Shown here: positions 43,306-54,800 of the stretch, piece after piece
How positions within the stretch are numbered: position 1 is the first letter of the stretch
Layout: each line of letters opens with the position of its first letter
DNA from: Hydractinia symbiolongicarpus
Taxonomy: Eukaryota; Cnidaria; Hydrozoa; Anthoathecata; Hydractiniidae
Direction: 5' to 3'
Assembly (NCBI RefSeq): GCF_029227915.1
Contig: NC_079879.1
Span: 16,556,001-16,620,000, forward strand
Length of the DNA: 64,000 bases
Position numbers and translations under genes: made by a program
Notes under the pieces: generated by a model
The model's database searches: none
What the model saw: only the letters and a program-made list of their open reading frames with translations
Told to the model about the DNA's origin: nothing

Positions 43306-43934
43306 CAATCATAAACGCAGTAAAGTCGTACTCTTTTCGAATGCTAGGTCATGCCGTGGTTTATTCTGCACAAGTGAAAGGGATTGGTGAGGCTCATCTA
43401 CGTTACACTTCTTCTATACAAAGCAAAATTTGAAGAAACAAACAAACAAAGATTAGGACGTTATAACTTTTGCATTCGCATTTTTGTAGGAAGAACTAAT
43501 ATTTTTAAACGGCCAAATATTTCAAGTGCAAAAACCGTTCAACAGTTTTTTAATTATTATTCACCGCTAACTCCTTTCTTTTATCTCAGCCTTACGATTT
43601 GTTCAATTATGTAGCTCGGCGATATACTTATTTCTGCAAAGAAAGTAATTCACTTTTCTTCTCTATCCACGCAAAGCACGGCCTAATTTTCGCCTGCATT
43701 AACTTCTAAAGCAGGGTTGTGGCCGAATCAGGTAAAGCAAAAAATTTGTATTTCACATATATTTTGAGCAAAATCTCAGAGAATTTTGATAATTTTGTCA
43801 CATTTTTCGAAATAATCGAAGAATTTTATTCAACTTCCGCGCGCTCTACGAGGGAAAATTAATTTCAAAATCCTATCCGTCAACCATTTCTTGCATCTCT
43901 CAATAAAACACAGACATTTTTTTAGCAATAGTCC
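43306..43934 (+). other. probable TTC14 3' untranslated region and flank
   Basis: The first AATAAA on the + strand after the stop codon is at 43902-43907 and could end the transcript. A 76-codon open frame at 43384 has no recognisable features. Confidence 0.4.
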
Positions 43935-46850
43935 ATTAAGACTGTAAGGACTAAACCGATGGCCACCTGTCTGTGCCCCAGCAACATGTGATTTACGTTT
44001 ATGGATGGCCCTTATTAGGCTTGAAAAGCCATATTACAGTTTTTGAAAACCTGTGCACGTAGTTAGCGGTGTTTTAAAGGCCTGATGATATGAAAACCGA
44101 CTAGAATGTCTTATTCCATTCAGATTTGAAGGACTAAACTGATGGTCACTAAACTGATGGTCGCTAGGAAAAACGTGTTTTACGTGCGTGGTTCTTACAA
44201 GGCTCTGAAGGGCCATATTAAAGCCCTTCAAGACCTGCGCGCGTACTTCAGGTGTTCTAAAGGGCTGGTGCTAAGTAAGATTTGGAAGATCGTATTCCAT
44301 TGATATTAAAAGAACTACACAGATGGACATCTGTCTGGACGCCTGAAACAATGTGGCTTACGTGTATGGTTCTTATAAGCCTCTAAAATTACAGCCTTCA
44401 AAGGCCTGAGCGCGTAGATAGAGATGTTTTAGAGACCTGGGGCCAGGGAAAACGAAATGGGGCGTTGTAGTCCATTGAGACTGAAAGGACTAAACCGATG
44501 GCTACCTGTCTTGAGGCCTGAAACTACGTGGTTTACGTGTATGGTACTTCTAAAGCTGTGCACGTAGATAGAGTCGTTCTGGAGGCCTGGTGCTAGGGAA
44601 AACGACTTGGGGCGTTGTAGTCTGTTAAGACTGAAGTGAGTAAACCGAAGGCCACATTTCTGGAGACTTGGAACCATGTGGTTTACGTGTATGGTACTTG
44701 CAAAGCTCTAAAAGGCCATTTAACGGCCAACAACGAAATTCGCCATCTTGCTACAACTTCCCACATTTCTGCTCTTTGCAGTACAACATTCGCTTAATTC
44801 CTCACTTATCCTTTTTTATTCTTGGCTACGGGGGGCTCTGTCGTGGTCCTTTGGATTCATCTTATGTTGGAGACTTTTACAATCCAAATAAAATGAAATC
44901 CCTTCCTTTCAAACATCTGCATAATCATTTTGCACTTTTGCACAAAACGTCCGCCTTTCCACCAAATCGTTGATAGACATTCTTCCTTTTTTTCTCGTCT
45001 GTCGGTAGCTATATCCTGCCTTATTCAAATAGTTGCGAACTGTGCGATTCGTGACTTGAGTTGCACCAGCACAGACTTGCAGACCCTTTGACGTAAGAGT
45101 GCCTTCTTTCTACTGTAGGCGGTGTAATTTCCTAATTACATTTCGTTTGTCTCCTTCTCTTAACAATTTTAGCCTTGCTGCATTTACATGTCTTCAGTCT
45201 TCGGGATTCTGTTCAATATCAGCTTTTGCGTGTCTATATACGGAGGACTTGGGGTTAGTTAGTTATCTCTTTAGTATATTTGAGACCTTGGAGTGTTGTA
45301 GTCCATTGAGACTGAAGGGATTAAACTGATGGCTACCTGTCTGAACAACTTGAATCACATGGTTACGTGTTTCACCGTTATTAGGTTCTAAAAGGCCATA
45401 TTACAGCAGTTAAGGGCCTGTGCACGTAGATTGAGGTGTTCTAGAGGCGTGCTGCTAGGAAGGCAACTTGGGGCGTTGTAGACTATTGGGACTGACAGGA
45501 CAAAACTAATGGCCACATGACTGGAGGACTGGAACCACGTGGTTTACGTGTATGGTTCTTATAAGCCTCTAAAAGGCAATATTGCAGCCTAGGAATGCCT
45601 AAAGGCCCAGAGTAAAGGCCCAGTGCTAGAGAAAGCTACTAGAGACGTTCTAGTCAATTAAGAGTGAAAGGACTAAACTGATGGCTACCTGTCCGAACAA
45701 CTTGAACCACTAGGTTACGTGTTACGTGAATTGTGCACGTAGATAGAAATGTTCTAAAGGCGCGGTGCTAGAAAAAACGACATGGGGCGTTGTAATTCAT
45801 TGACACTGAAAGGACAAAACCGACGACCACCTGTCTTGAGGCCTGAAACTACATGGTTTACGTGTATGGCACTGCTAAAGTTCTGAAAGGTCATATAACA
45901 GCAATTGAAAGCCTGTGCACGTAGTTAGCGGTGTCACAAAAGCCTGTCGTCCAGGTCGCAGTCTATTAAAAGTGAAAGCACTAAACCGGTAACCTGCACA
46001 GGCGCCCGGAATCACGTGATTTACGTGTAAGGACTTGTTAGGAGGCAAAAGGCCATTTAAGAACATTTAGACGCCTGTGTAGTTGAAGGTGTTTTAAAGC
46101 CATGGAATCAAGGAAAACAACTTGGCACGTCGTAGTGCATTGAGAGTGGAAGGACAAGACCAATGGTAACCTGCGCAGGTACGTGGAACCACGTGATTTG
46201 CGTGTAAAGCTTTTATTACCCAGCAAAATTCCATAGAAGAGCCCTTAGAGGCATGTGCACGTAGTTTACGGTGTTCCAAAGTCATGGAACCTGGGAAAAC
46301 GACTTAGGATGTTATAGTCCATCGCCAGTGGAAGGACTAGACTGATGGTAATCTGCGCCGATGCGTGGAAGCACGTGATTTACGTTGAAGGTCCACATGC
46401 ACGTAGCAGACCGCGTTCTAAGGCCATGGCGCCAAGGAAAACGACTTGGGACTTCTTAGTCCATTAAGAGTGGAAGCAATAGACCGATGGTAACCTGAGT
46501 ACGCGCGTGGAAGCACGTGATTTATGTGTGAGGTCCTTATCAGGCCGCAAAAGGCCATATTACAGTCTTTAGAGGGCTGTGCATGTAGTTGACAGTGTTA
46601 TACCACCACGGAGGCATGCAAAACCACCACGTGATTTACGTGTAAAGCCTTTATTAGGCATCAAAAGGCCATGTTGCAGCCTTTAGAGGGCCGTCTGCAC
46701 GTAGCAGACGGTGTTATAAGACCACGGCGCCAAGAAAAACGACTTTGGACGTCGCAGTCCAATGGGAGTGGAAGGACTAGGCCGATCGTAACCTGCCTAG
46801 CCACGTGGAAGAGCTTGATAGAAACCATCAAAGGATATCTAAATTACAAC
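43935..46850 (+). repeat. satellite of about 175-bp units with CACGTG core
   Basis: About 14 degenerate units, followed by the marker word (C)TAAACCGATGG at roughly 43957, 44132, 44313, 44489, 44640, then 45319, 45502, 45672, 45814, 45979, 46153, 46336, 46479 and 46777. Spacing is 140-185 bp apart from the gap at 44.7-45.3 and one longer step. Each unit has GGAA(A)ACGACTTGG(G)GCGTTGTAGTCCATT, GAAACCACGTGGTTTACGTGTA and AAAGGCCATATTACAGCC words. All open frames here are by-products of the repeat. The later units (45.9-46.8) form a sub-variant with TGGTAACCTGCGC. Confidence 0.85.
44720..45290 (-). pseudogene. Tc1/mariner-type transposase fragment inside satellite
   Basis: Read on minus, with frame changes: KRNVIRKLHRL (45130), TNRTVRNYLNKAGYSYRQ (about 45065-45012), an N-terminal helix-turn-helix with the Tc1-type K-A-G-Y-x-Y-R-Q link, then a GRMSINDL block and GISFYLD and HKMNPKDHDRAPRS (44890-44840), where Tc1 families have their first catalytic Asp and a conserved N-P. 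Truncated before the remaining catalytic residues. Satellite units resume on both sides. Confidence 0.65.
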
Positions 46851-47737
46851 AATATGCAGATCAATACAGCTGGGAGAGATTAGAATTTTCACTCGATATT
46901 AAAAAAATAATAAAATTTGAAAATAACAACCTCAATCTTGCGATCAACGTTTTATATATCTCGGGAAGCAGCAGCATCAATATTTTGCGTAGATCTGATT
47001 ACAATGCAACAACTAAGGACCACAAAGCGATGCATTTTTGTCTAAATTGCTTGCAGGCCTTTAATTGTGTAGAATCCAGGGACAAACATTATAAATTTGC
47101 ATAGATCATGAGGCGCTTAAAAATACAATGCCAAAGGAAAGCGAAAAATGGTTGGAATATCAGGATAGCCATATGCAATTCAAGGTCCCGTTTGCGATAT
47201 ATGCTGATTTTGAATCACTGTTGATCCCAGTGGAAGATCGCCGAGAAAGTAACACGATAAAAATGAACAAACATGTACCATCAGGCTGGTGCACATATAG
47301 CACATTGGCCTACAGATCTGTACCAGATCCACTGGAGCATTACCGTGGTAAGGATTGTGTGGAAAAATTTATAGGGCACTTGGTAACTGAGGTTGAGCGA
47401 TTGTATAGGACATTTTCAGAGAAAACTATGGTAATTACACCAGAGGAAGAAAATAAACATAATAACGCATCAGAATGTCATATTTGCATGAAACTATTCA
47501 ACGATCCATCAAACCGAAAAGTGCGAGATCATTGCCATTATACAGGTCTCTACCAAGGAGCAGCTCATAATAATTGTAATTTGAAATATAGAATTCCTGG
47601 TCACATCCTCATCATATTTCACAATCTGAGCGGGTATGACGCTCATCTGTTCATTAGAGAATTAAGTAAAAAGTTCAACACTGAGGATATTGGTTGTATT
47701 GCGGAAAATAAGAAAAAAATATGTTAGTTTCATAATT
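46805..47737 (+). pseudogene. Polinton-type DNA polymerase B fragment (N-terminal and exonuclease part)
   Basis: The frame 46805-47104 has WERLEFSLDIKKIIKFENNN and a C-x2-C...H zinc-finger-like CLNCLQAFNCVESRDKHY. After a one-base shift near 47100, 47128-47727 has FAIYADFESL (exonuclease I, D and E), a CHICMKLF...VRDHCHYTG...CNLKYRI zinc/HNH-like insert and FHNLSGYDAHLFI (exonuclease II). These are the N-terminal and proofreading parts of protein-primed polymerase B of Polinton/Maverick elements. The polymerase palm is absent: the frame ends where a LINE begins. The 5' side abuts satellite DNA directly. Confidence 0.85.
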
Positions 47738-48514
47738 CTATTCTATTCAACCTAAAATCAGACACATGCGCTAACAATAACGACTGTGAGTCATTAAGTA
47801 TAGAGATTAAACATAGCAACTAAAAACATCCACATGCATTTACTCTACCGGCCACCTGCAGGATCAATAGAAAACTTTGAGAATCATGTGAAAAAGTATT
47901 CTTAAGGATCACAAAGGCACGGGTAAAAACGTGTACCTCGTTGGTGATTTCAATCAAAACGTCCTTGATTTTAACACAAACAAATTTGTACAAAACTTTG
48001 TTAACTCAGTTTTTCAAAATGGGTTTATCCCACTTATTAATAAACAAACACGAGTGACGAGATCAAGCGCTACAGCCATAGATCATATCATAACCAACGA
48101 TTTCACAAATACGACAATTAAAACAGGGATAATTAAAACAGATATTTCTGATCATTTTCCAATTTTCATTACGTCACAAACAACTCAATTACACAATTGC
48201 TCTCAAAAAATAGAAATAACAAAAAGATTGATGAATGATAAATCTGTTAGTTATTTTGATAACCTGCTGTATTGTGTGGATTGGAGCCTTGTTTTAGAGA
48301 ACAATAACGCTGATAAAGCTTATGAAATCTTTCTTCAAACATTTCAACAACAATATGATCAGGCATTCCCAGAACAAACAACATTTGTGAAAACTAAAAC
48401 TTTGTTAAACCCTTGGTTAACCGAAGGTTTGTTAAAATCATCTTAAAAGAAACAGCGCTTGCTTGAAAAGTTTTTGAAAAGCAGAACTCTTGAGAATGAA
48501 AAAAAATATAAAGA
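47738..48514 (+). pseudogene. CR1-like LINE, endonuclease end (5'-truncated)
   Basis: From about 47738 frames give CESLSIEI, LLYRPPAG, YLVGDFNQNVLDF (apurinic-endonuclease G-D-F-N motif) and, in an open frame 47931-48446, SSATAIDHIITND and SDHFPIFI, the S-D-H catalytic end of the endonuclease domain, then a linker to about 48514. It is followed by foreign DNA and resumes at about 50112. An in-frame TAA at 48444-48446 and one near 47821 break it. Confidence 0.82.
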
Positions 48515-48648
48515 TTAAACATTTGTTTGAAATTATTAATGTTTTTGCTGTCATGAACATATATAACCTACAAGGTGTGTACTTTTTAGCAGGATATACG
48601 AAGCATTATATGCTGATTATTAAGTTATTAAAAATATATTCTTTAGAA

Positions 48649-48970
48649 ATAAACTGTATAGTCAATCACGAAGATTTCTACCCGATTGTTTTAAGGAAAG
48701 GAAATCTCTGGAATGCTTTGGTTGGAATGCATGATAGAGAATCGACATATCTTCCTCCAAGAAATGACGTTCCCAATAAGTAAGTAGATGTTGTTCCAGT
48801 CAAAACACGCTGTTTATAGAAATATGGGTTATAAGAACACAAGGTTGATATTTCAGGTTAACATTTTTCTTATCGCTATTCACAACAGACTTGGCAAATC
48901 TGTGCGAAGGGTCATCCCGTCATGCGCAGTGACAAAAATTCGTGATGCTTATCCCTGCATCACCCAATAA
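48649..48970 (+). pseudogene. P2X7-tail-like zinc domain fragment
   Basis: Segment 48649-48775 (acceptor TTTAG, donor GTAAGT) reads CIVNHEDFYPIVLRKGN and WNALVGMHDRE. After another acceptor near 48820 comes NMGYKNTRLIF and then HNRLGKSVRRVIPSCAVTK with IRDAYP, stop at 48968-48970. The C-x2-H-x-x-F and G-K-x-x-R-(R/K)-V-I-P-S-C-x-x-x-I-R patterns are those of the Cys-rich tail domain named after P2X purinoceptor 7, found in many cnidarian proteins of unknown role. No receptor channel is present. Domain naming is from memory. Confidence 0.55.
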
Positions 48971-49100
48971 ATTGCATTGACTTGATGAATCTTTAAATTT
49001 TGGCTTTGCCTCAATTTTTTTGTGCTTCGTTTCAGTCTAAAATTAAATTGAAGCAGTTGTTATATTCCGAATAACGTAACACATTTAAACGCTATAAAAA

Positions 49101-49746
49101 TTATGTTGCCTTAAATTGCGTTCCGTAATTACGCTGACAGCAGGGTTCCGTTTGCATTTCTACATGGGCGAATTTACTGTTTTTCAAACTACCGGGTTCA
49201 CATAAATCAGAATCGAAATGGATTCCTTCTGCCTCGACATCATCCGCATCGGTCGGTTCAAGTAAATTTTTCATCATCTTAAAAGATCAAACAAAATTAA
49301 GAAAGCAGAATTATAAGAATTATATTTTACATTCACTGCACTTACTTGACGATTTTCAATCTTTAACTTTACACTTTTTCGTTTTGGTGCTGTCTCACAA
49401 TGTGCAAATAACGTTGGTATTGCATCCGATACCAACTTTCGTCTTTGCGGTTTCTCGCCTAAGATTACCACCAACACGCCAGTAAGAATATGATTGCGAA
49501 TTTGTGTATGCAAAAATGCAATTATTACTTACTTGTCATTAGACGATTTCGCATCTCAATCGACTGATCAAAACAGTGCCCTTCAAAGTGATTTTCGCAT
49601 AGAAAAACTAGCTGAGGAAGATCTTCCAGCTTTATTTTTGCTTCTCATTCCGCAGCAAGCTTTTTATCCTTTGGCAGCTTAAAAAAAGATAAGTTTTGAT
49701 TTTTTTCTCTATAACTTTTACATCCTACTGCTGCACACCAAACCAT
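49101..49746 (-). pseudogene. THAP-domain gene, three exons, with stop at the invariant Trp
   Basis: Read on minus: exon 1 49746-49533 (MVWCAAVGC, SFFKLPKD, LCENHFEGHCF), donor GTAAGT; exon 2 49458-49346 (RRKLVSDAIPTLF, closing motif, then basic), donor GTAAGT; exon 3 49277-49101 (acidic, EMQTEPCC, TAA at 49103-49101). Exon 1 to 2 joins in phase 1. At about 49648 the codon expected to be the conserved THAP tryptophan, by comparison with the copy at 26515, is TGA, so the protein would stop in the zinc finger. Probably the DNA-binding front end of a transposase gene whose catalytic part is elsewhere or lost. Confidence 0.7.
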
Positions 49747-50111
49747 GTTTACAATATGAAGAAGAAAATATTTTTAAAGCTAATTAGAATTGTGATAGCG
49801 GAACAACTTCTTAATAATTAATTTCATATAGAAATCTCGCTTCGTCGTTTTTAAGCTGCGAGACGGTCTGTGGTTTTGGCTCTTGTGACGTCAGGAGGTA
49901 TCCTGATGTTTTTGCAAGATTTTGAAGCGTGTTTTTAATGCTGCAATAATGGCGGTCGAAGCACAAAGTTTTATGAAAACAAGGAATAAATAAATCGTGT
50001 TTATGCTTTTATTTTGTAAGTAACTCATTAAATAATACTTTTTTCTATAATGTTTTAATGGTTTCTTTCGATTAAGATTAACTTGTTATAACGTCGGAGG
50101 CAACCTTAGCT

Positions 50112-51600
50112 TAATAATTCTTTTGTAAAAGTGGGCTCAAATCTGGCATCTCAGATTGAACCCAGCAATTTGAGTCTTGAATCCTTTCTCACTGTTAATA
50201 ACACACAAATGGAAAATAACGAACTAAGTGAAAATGATTTATTCAAAGCGATCGACTTACTATAATCAAATAATAGTCCAGGTTTTGATGACGTCAATAG
50301 TAACGTTGTTAAGCAATCAAAAAATGCTATAAAAATTCCATTAATGCATATATTTAACCTTTCCCTGCTGCAAGGATATTTTCCTGAAAAAGTTAAAATG
50401 GCAAGAGTTCTACCAGTATATAAAACAGGCGAAATGACTAATGTATCTAATTATAGACCAATATCAGTTCTTCCATGTTTCTCAAAAATACTAGAACGCA
50501 TAATGTACAATAGATTTTACTCTTTTTTAACTGCTAATAATATTTTATACGACAATCAATTTGGCTTTCAAGCAGGTCATTCTACTGATCATGCAATAGT
50601 TAAACTTGTTAATGAAATATCAAAAGCGTTTGACGAAAACAAGTACGTTCTAGGAATTTTTGTAGATCTAAGCAAAGCATTTGACACCGTAGATCACAAA
50701 ATTCTACTAGAAAAACTCAATGGTATCAACAACTCAAGCATTCGGTGGTTTGAAAGTTATTTATCCAATAGAAAACAGCACATTTCCTTTGACGGTGGAA
50801 GTACAAATTACAAAACAATCACTTGTGGAGTTCCACAAGGTTCCATATTAGGACCGCTCTTATTCCTTATATATGTAAATGATTTAAACAAAGCTTCGAA
50901 TATTTTACATTCAATTTTATTTGCAGATGATACAAATCTGTTTTATGCACATAAAGATATAAAAACATTATTTCGCACAGTCAATAATGAACTCTCTAAG
51001 CTGGCACAATGGTTTAAGGCAAACAGACTGTCCCTAAATATTTCTAAAACAAAGTACACACTTTTTTACAGGCAAAATAAAAAAGATTATATACCATTGA
51101 AATTTCCTAATTTATCTATTAATAATATTAGTATAAAAAGAGCACGATCCATGCAATTTTTAGGAGTTATTCGTGATGAAAATCTGGAGAGAACATATAA
51201 ATATTTTAGAAGAAAAAGTCACAAAGAATAGTGGCATCCTATTTGAAGCAAAATTTGTTCTAGATCAGAATTGTTTAAAAAACATATATTCTTCTTTCAT
51301 TCACTGCTATCTAAATTATGCAAATATTGCGTGGTGCAGCACCAACGCTACAAAATTGACAAAATTACAAAAAAAACAAAAACATGCAATCAGAATTATT
51401 TTAAATGTTGACAGGTACACTCACTCCAGAGAGTTATTAAAAAAGCTCAATGTACTGAATGTATACTAACTAAACATTTATTAAACTCTTATTTTTATGT
51501 TTAAGCTTGGAAACAAAGCTAGAGTAGGAATGGTTTATAACCACATTTTTCAAAAAAACACGGTCAAACTCTCATAAAAAATATCATACACAAAAACGTT
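50112..51600 (+). pseudogene. CR1-like LINE, reverse transcriptase part
   Basis: Resumes with FVKVGSNLASQI, a TAA near 50262, then a long open frame 50344-51231: RVLPVYKTGE, NYRPISVLPCFSKI, the N-terminal RT motifs; FVDLSKAFDTVDH (motif A), GVPQGSILGPLLF (motif B) and FADDTNLF (motif C, F-A-D-D), followed by the thumb. A frameshift near 51180 leads to 51173-51469 with CLKNIYSSFIHCYLNYANIA and QKKQKHAIRII, the C-terminal connection of Jockey-superfamily (CR1/L2-like) elements, then decays. A typical 3' microsatellite tail was not recognised. Confidence 0.9.
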
Positions 51601-51892
51601 TGTGACGTCACAACTTTTCGTCACGCCTCAGTGCACAAAAATCTATTGTTATGCATGACGAATCATGCGGTGCTTAGTCATGCATAACAAGGTAAAGTCC
51701 CTAACAAATGAGCCCCCAACGCATGCGCAGTAACATCAGTGCTATCAAGACCTAGTGAGGTAAAGTCCCTACCATGCGGTGTTGAGTCATAGAATTCAAG
51801 GGTAAGTCCCTCTCATACAAAAATGAGTCAAAGGGGAATTCCCAACTTGCTCTGTAATCTTCGGACTTTGTTGAAATGTGTATATAATAAAG
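51601..51892 (+). other. junction between LINE and Polinton-like element
   Basis: Contains an imperfect duplication of CATGCGGTG(C/T)T(T/G)AGTCAT and GGTAAAGTCCCTA words (51665-51710 and 51750-51815), possibly part of the element end. TATATAATAA at 51881-51890 sits 2 nt before the first polymerase ATG and could be a TATA-type promoter or simply AT-rich sequence. Confidence 0.45.
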
Positions 51893-54800
51893 ATGAGCTG
51901 GTTTAGGAATGCCATCAGTAAACTATATAGCACCGTGTCGGCACCAGTGGCAGCAACTCTCGACCCTCTTGCCGATCGACTACAGAGTGTGCGGGATACC
52001 GTTGCATTTTATTACAGCAGGGCAAAGGAACAAATTTCGGGAGGTACAACGCTTCACGACGAGATTGAACAGGAGGCAAGGGAGGATTACACGAAGGATA
52101 TTGATTATCAAGGCCCCGAGGACGATATCCAGATGTTGGAGGATGGAAATAGGATCAAAACATGGCGTTTCAACAAGCATCTAAACCAACCTCTAAAGGA
52201 CGCTATTATCAAAAAAATTACACCATACGTGGACATGCGCGTTAAGGTTGTGTACAGCTTTAGCTGTCTTATTTACAAGGGTGGGGGCGATGTGTCGGAT
52301 CACCACAAAACTAAGATCTCCGGGTCGCAGTCAAGTATAGCGGAAATCGAAGCGTTCGTAGAAGAATTTGAAATGAAGCGCCTCGATCTGGAGGATTATG
52401 AGTTCTAGACTAGGGCTTATTTACCACCTATTAGGACCACCGAGACCCGGGGAGCGTATGAGGGCAAAATTATCTTCGATCACGTACAGATTAAGGTGAT
52501 AAGCACGGGTGAACCCCTCTTGGGATGCGGCCTCTCCCAGGCTGGCTGCAAAAAAAGTGATGCATCTACGCCATGAACGGGGAAAAAGAACGAACAGACA
52601 ACCTATGTTTCTGGAGATGCTTAGGTGTGATGGAGAGGGCCAATGTAGCACGAGGAACAAAACGTCTAACAAAAACAGCCCTCGCGTTAGCTCGAAAGTA
52701 CTATGGGGACCTAAGCTAAAACGTAAAGATGTGCGCCCTACGAGGCTGGTGGATCTGGAGGGCGTTGCCAAACAATTCAAGATCAACATCAGAGTCTTTG
52801 AACCCAAGACAAACTCCGATAAAGCACCACGGCGACTCGTCTATGGTCAAAAGCAGTACAAAAAGGGTTTAGGCACCACCATCAATCTTGGTATGCTGGA
52901 CGGGCACTGTTTTTACATCAAGGATTTAGATGTGCTGACCCAACACTGGCAATGCGAGTTACGCGGCCAAGTTTTTAACGAGGCTTTGAATCTCACGCGT
53001 CATAAGAGAAACGAATACAAGGGTGTCAAGACGACGATTATCTGCAAAAGGGGGAAGGTCAAACGTATGCCGAGTAGGGCAGAGAAGGCCTTTTACGATG
53101 AGAGTTTTAGCTATGATGCATCAAAATGGATAGAGTACATGTCAAAACAAACCGGAAGACATATTCACCATGCCCTATGTGGTCATGGTGGTGAACGCGT
53201 TATCCGTGGTGGCAAAAAGGAGTGGAAAGTAGATGGGTATGAGCCTGTCACAAAAACTGTATACGAGTACAATGGTTGTAAGCAGCACGGATGCCCCTGT
53301 CTGTCCGATAGAACCAAAGCGGACAAGATTTGCTACACTGCAACCCAGTCCAAGGAAAGGATGATACGGGAACAAGGGTACAACCTTGTCACAGCTTGGG
53401 AATGTGATAAACCACCCAAAATCAAGAGGTACTTTCAGAAGGAATTCAAACCCTACCCCCACTATATTGTATTTGACTTTGAAGCCCTCCTATCACTTTT
53501 AAGTTACCCGAAAACATCTAATCTAACATACCTTTCGAGACATGTTCCGATAAGTGTTGGTATTGCCGATACTTTGAATAGCCACCCGACGTTCATCGAG
53601 CACGAAAATCCCAAGGTCTTGGTCAAACAGTTTGTGGAATAGCTGGAAAAGAGGCATACCCTGATTGTGAAGGAGGTCGAGAGAATGTACCCGAAGCCCG
53701 ACTTTTATAGCTGTCCAAGTGGGAAAAGCACACTATCTGGCGAAGAGTACGAGACATTCCGCACCGAGTTTTACAGGCGAGGCTGCGTCACCATGATAGA
53801 CTGGCTGCGCGAGTACAACCTAGCCGATGTGGAACCTTTCATCAAATCCGTGAACAGGACGAGGTTGCAGTATTATAGGGATGAAATCAATATTTTGAAG
53901 GACGCGGTCAGTGTCCCGGGTATGTCGATGCGCTAAGTATTGAACAAGGCCCTACGGTTGAACCCCAAGCTAGAGCTATACGCTCCGGGAGACCCATGTA
54001 GGCATAGATTCGAGGACTCTTACTACACAAAGAGTTGTTAGAGTTGTAAACAGGTACAGAAAGCATGTGAAAAATGCACGAAGAATGAGGACTACGGCCT
54101 TTTGCGGACGGGGATGGTGGGTGGTCCCGCGATCGTATTCTGTAGATACCACGAACGAGACGTGACGGGTACGACGCAAATATGCTCTACCCGAGTACCT
54201 TGATGCAAGACATTCCTTGTGGGAAAGAACAGTTGATCAAGGTGGTCACACCGACATCAGCACATAACTTAGAGCTACTGTCGCGAGTTGTGGTGGATAG
54301 GTCGTTGTTTGGGTTTGCCCAGGTTGATATCGAGGTGCCTGAGTATCTGCGTGACAAATTCGGCGAAATGGCTCCCTTGTTTGTCGTCAAGGAGGTACCT
54401 GATGATCAAATCCCTGAGCACATGCACGAATACTTAAAAACTACGTTCCGGGTACGCGTAAGCTTTTGGGGTTGATGAGAACTACAAAAATCCTACTGTA
54501 TACCCCTGTGTTAAAATAGTACCTTGACCATGGGCTGAAAGTGACTGCCTTTTACCAGTTTCTCAAGTATGCTAGAGGTAGGCCCTTTGAGTGGTTCTTA
54601 GAAGAGATTGCTGATACACGACGACAGGCTGATAAAGACCCCGACAAGTGTATTGCGGGGGATACGGCAAAGTTGAAAGGCAACTCGTTCTACGGCAAAA
54701 TGATTGAAGATTTGGCGAGGTACGCAAATACTACGTTTACGAGGGATGAAAAGGAGGTTGATGCAGCCCTGCGAAGCCCATACCTCGATGACCTTGAAGA

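Larger units (their letters stand above)
48515..50114. mobile_element. insertion splitting the LINE (P2X7-tail-like domain + THAP gene)
   Basis: The LINE protein stops matching at about 48514 and resumes at about 50114. TTAA occurs at 48515-48518 and again at 50111-50114, which would suit a TTAA-target element such as Kolobok or piggyBac, but TTAA is common in AT-rich DNA and I could not find inverted ends. Inside are a + strand two-exon zinc-domain fragment (48649-48970) and a - strand three-exon THAP gene (49746-49101), convergent. Confidence 0.55.

Noticed and set aside
44034-46285. Several 60-100 codon open frames on both strands
   Set aside because: All lie in the 175-bp satellite and repeat with it; no conserved domain.
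48515-48518. Firm call of a TTAA target duplication for the insert in the LINE
   Set aside because: TTAA is frequent in AT-rich DNA and no inverted ends were found, so it is kept only as a suggestion.
53175-53462. Minus-strand open frames across the Polinton-like region
   Set aside because: They are shadows of the + strand polymerase and small genes and show no domain of their own.
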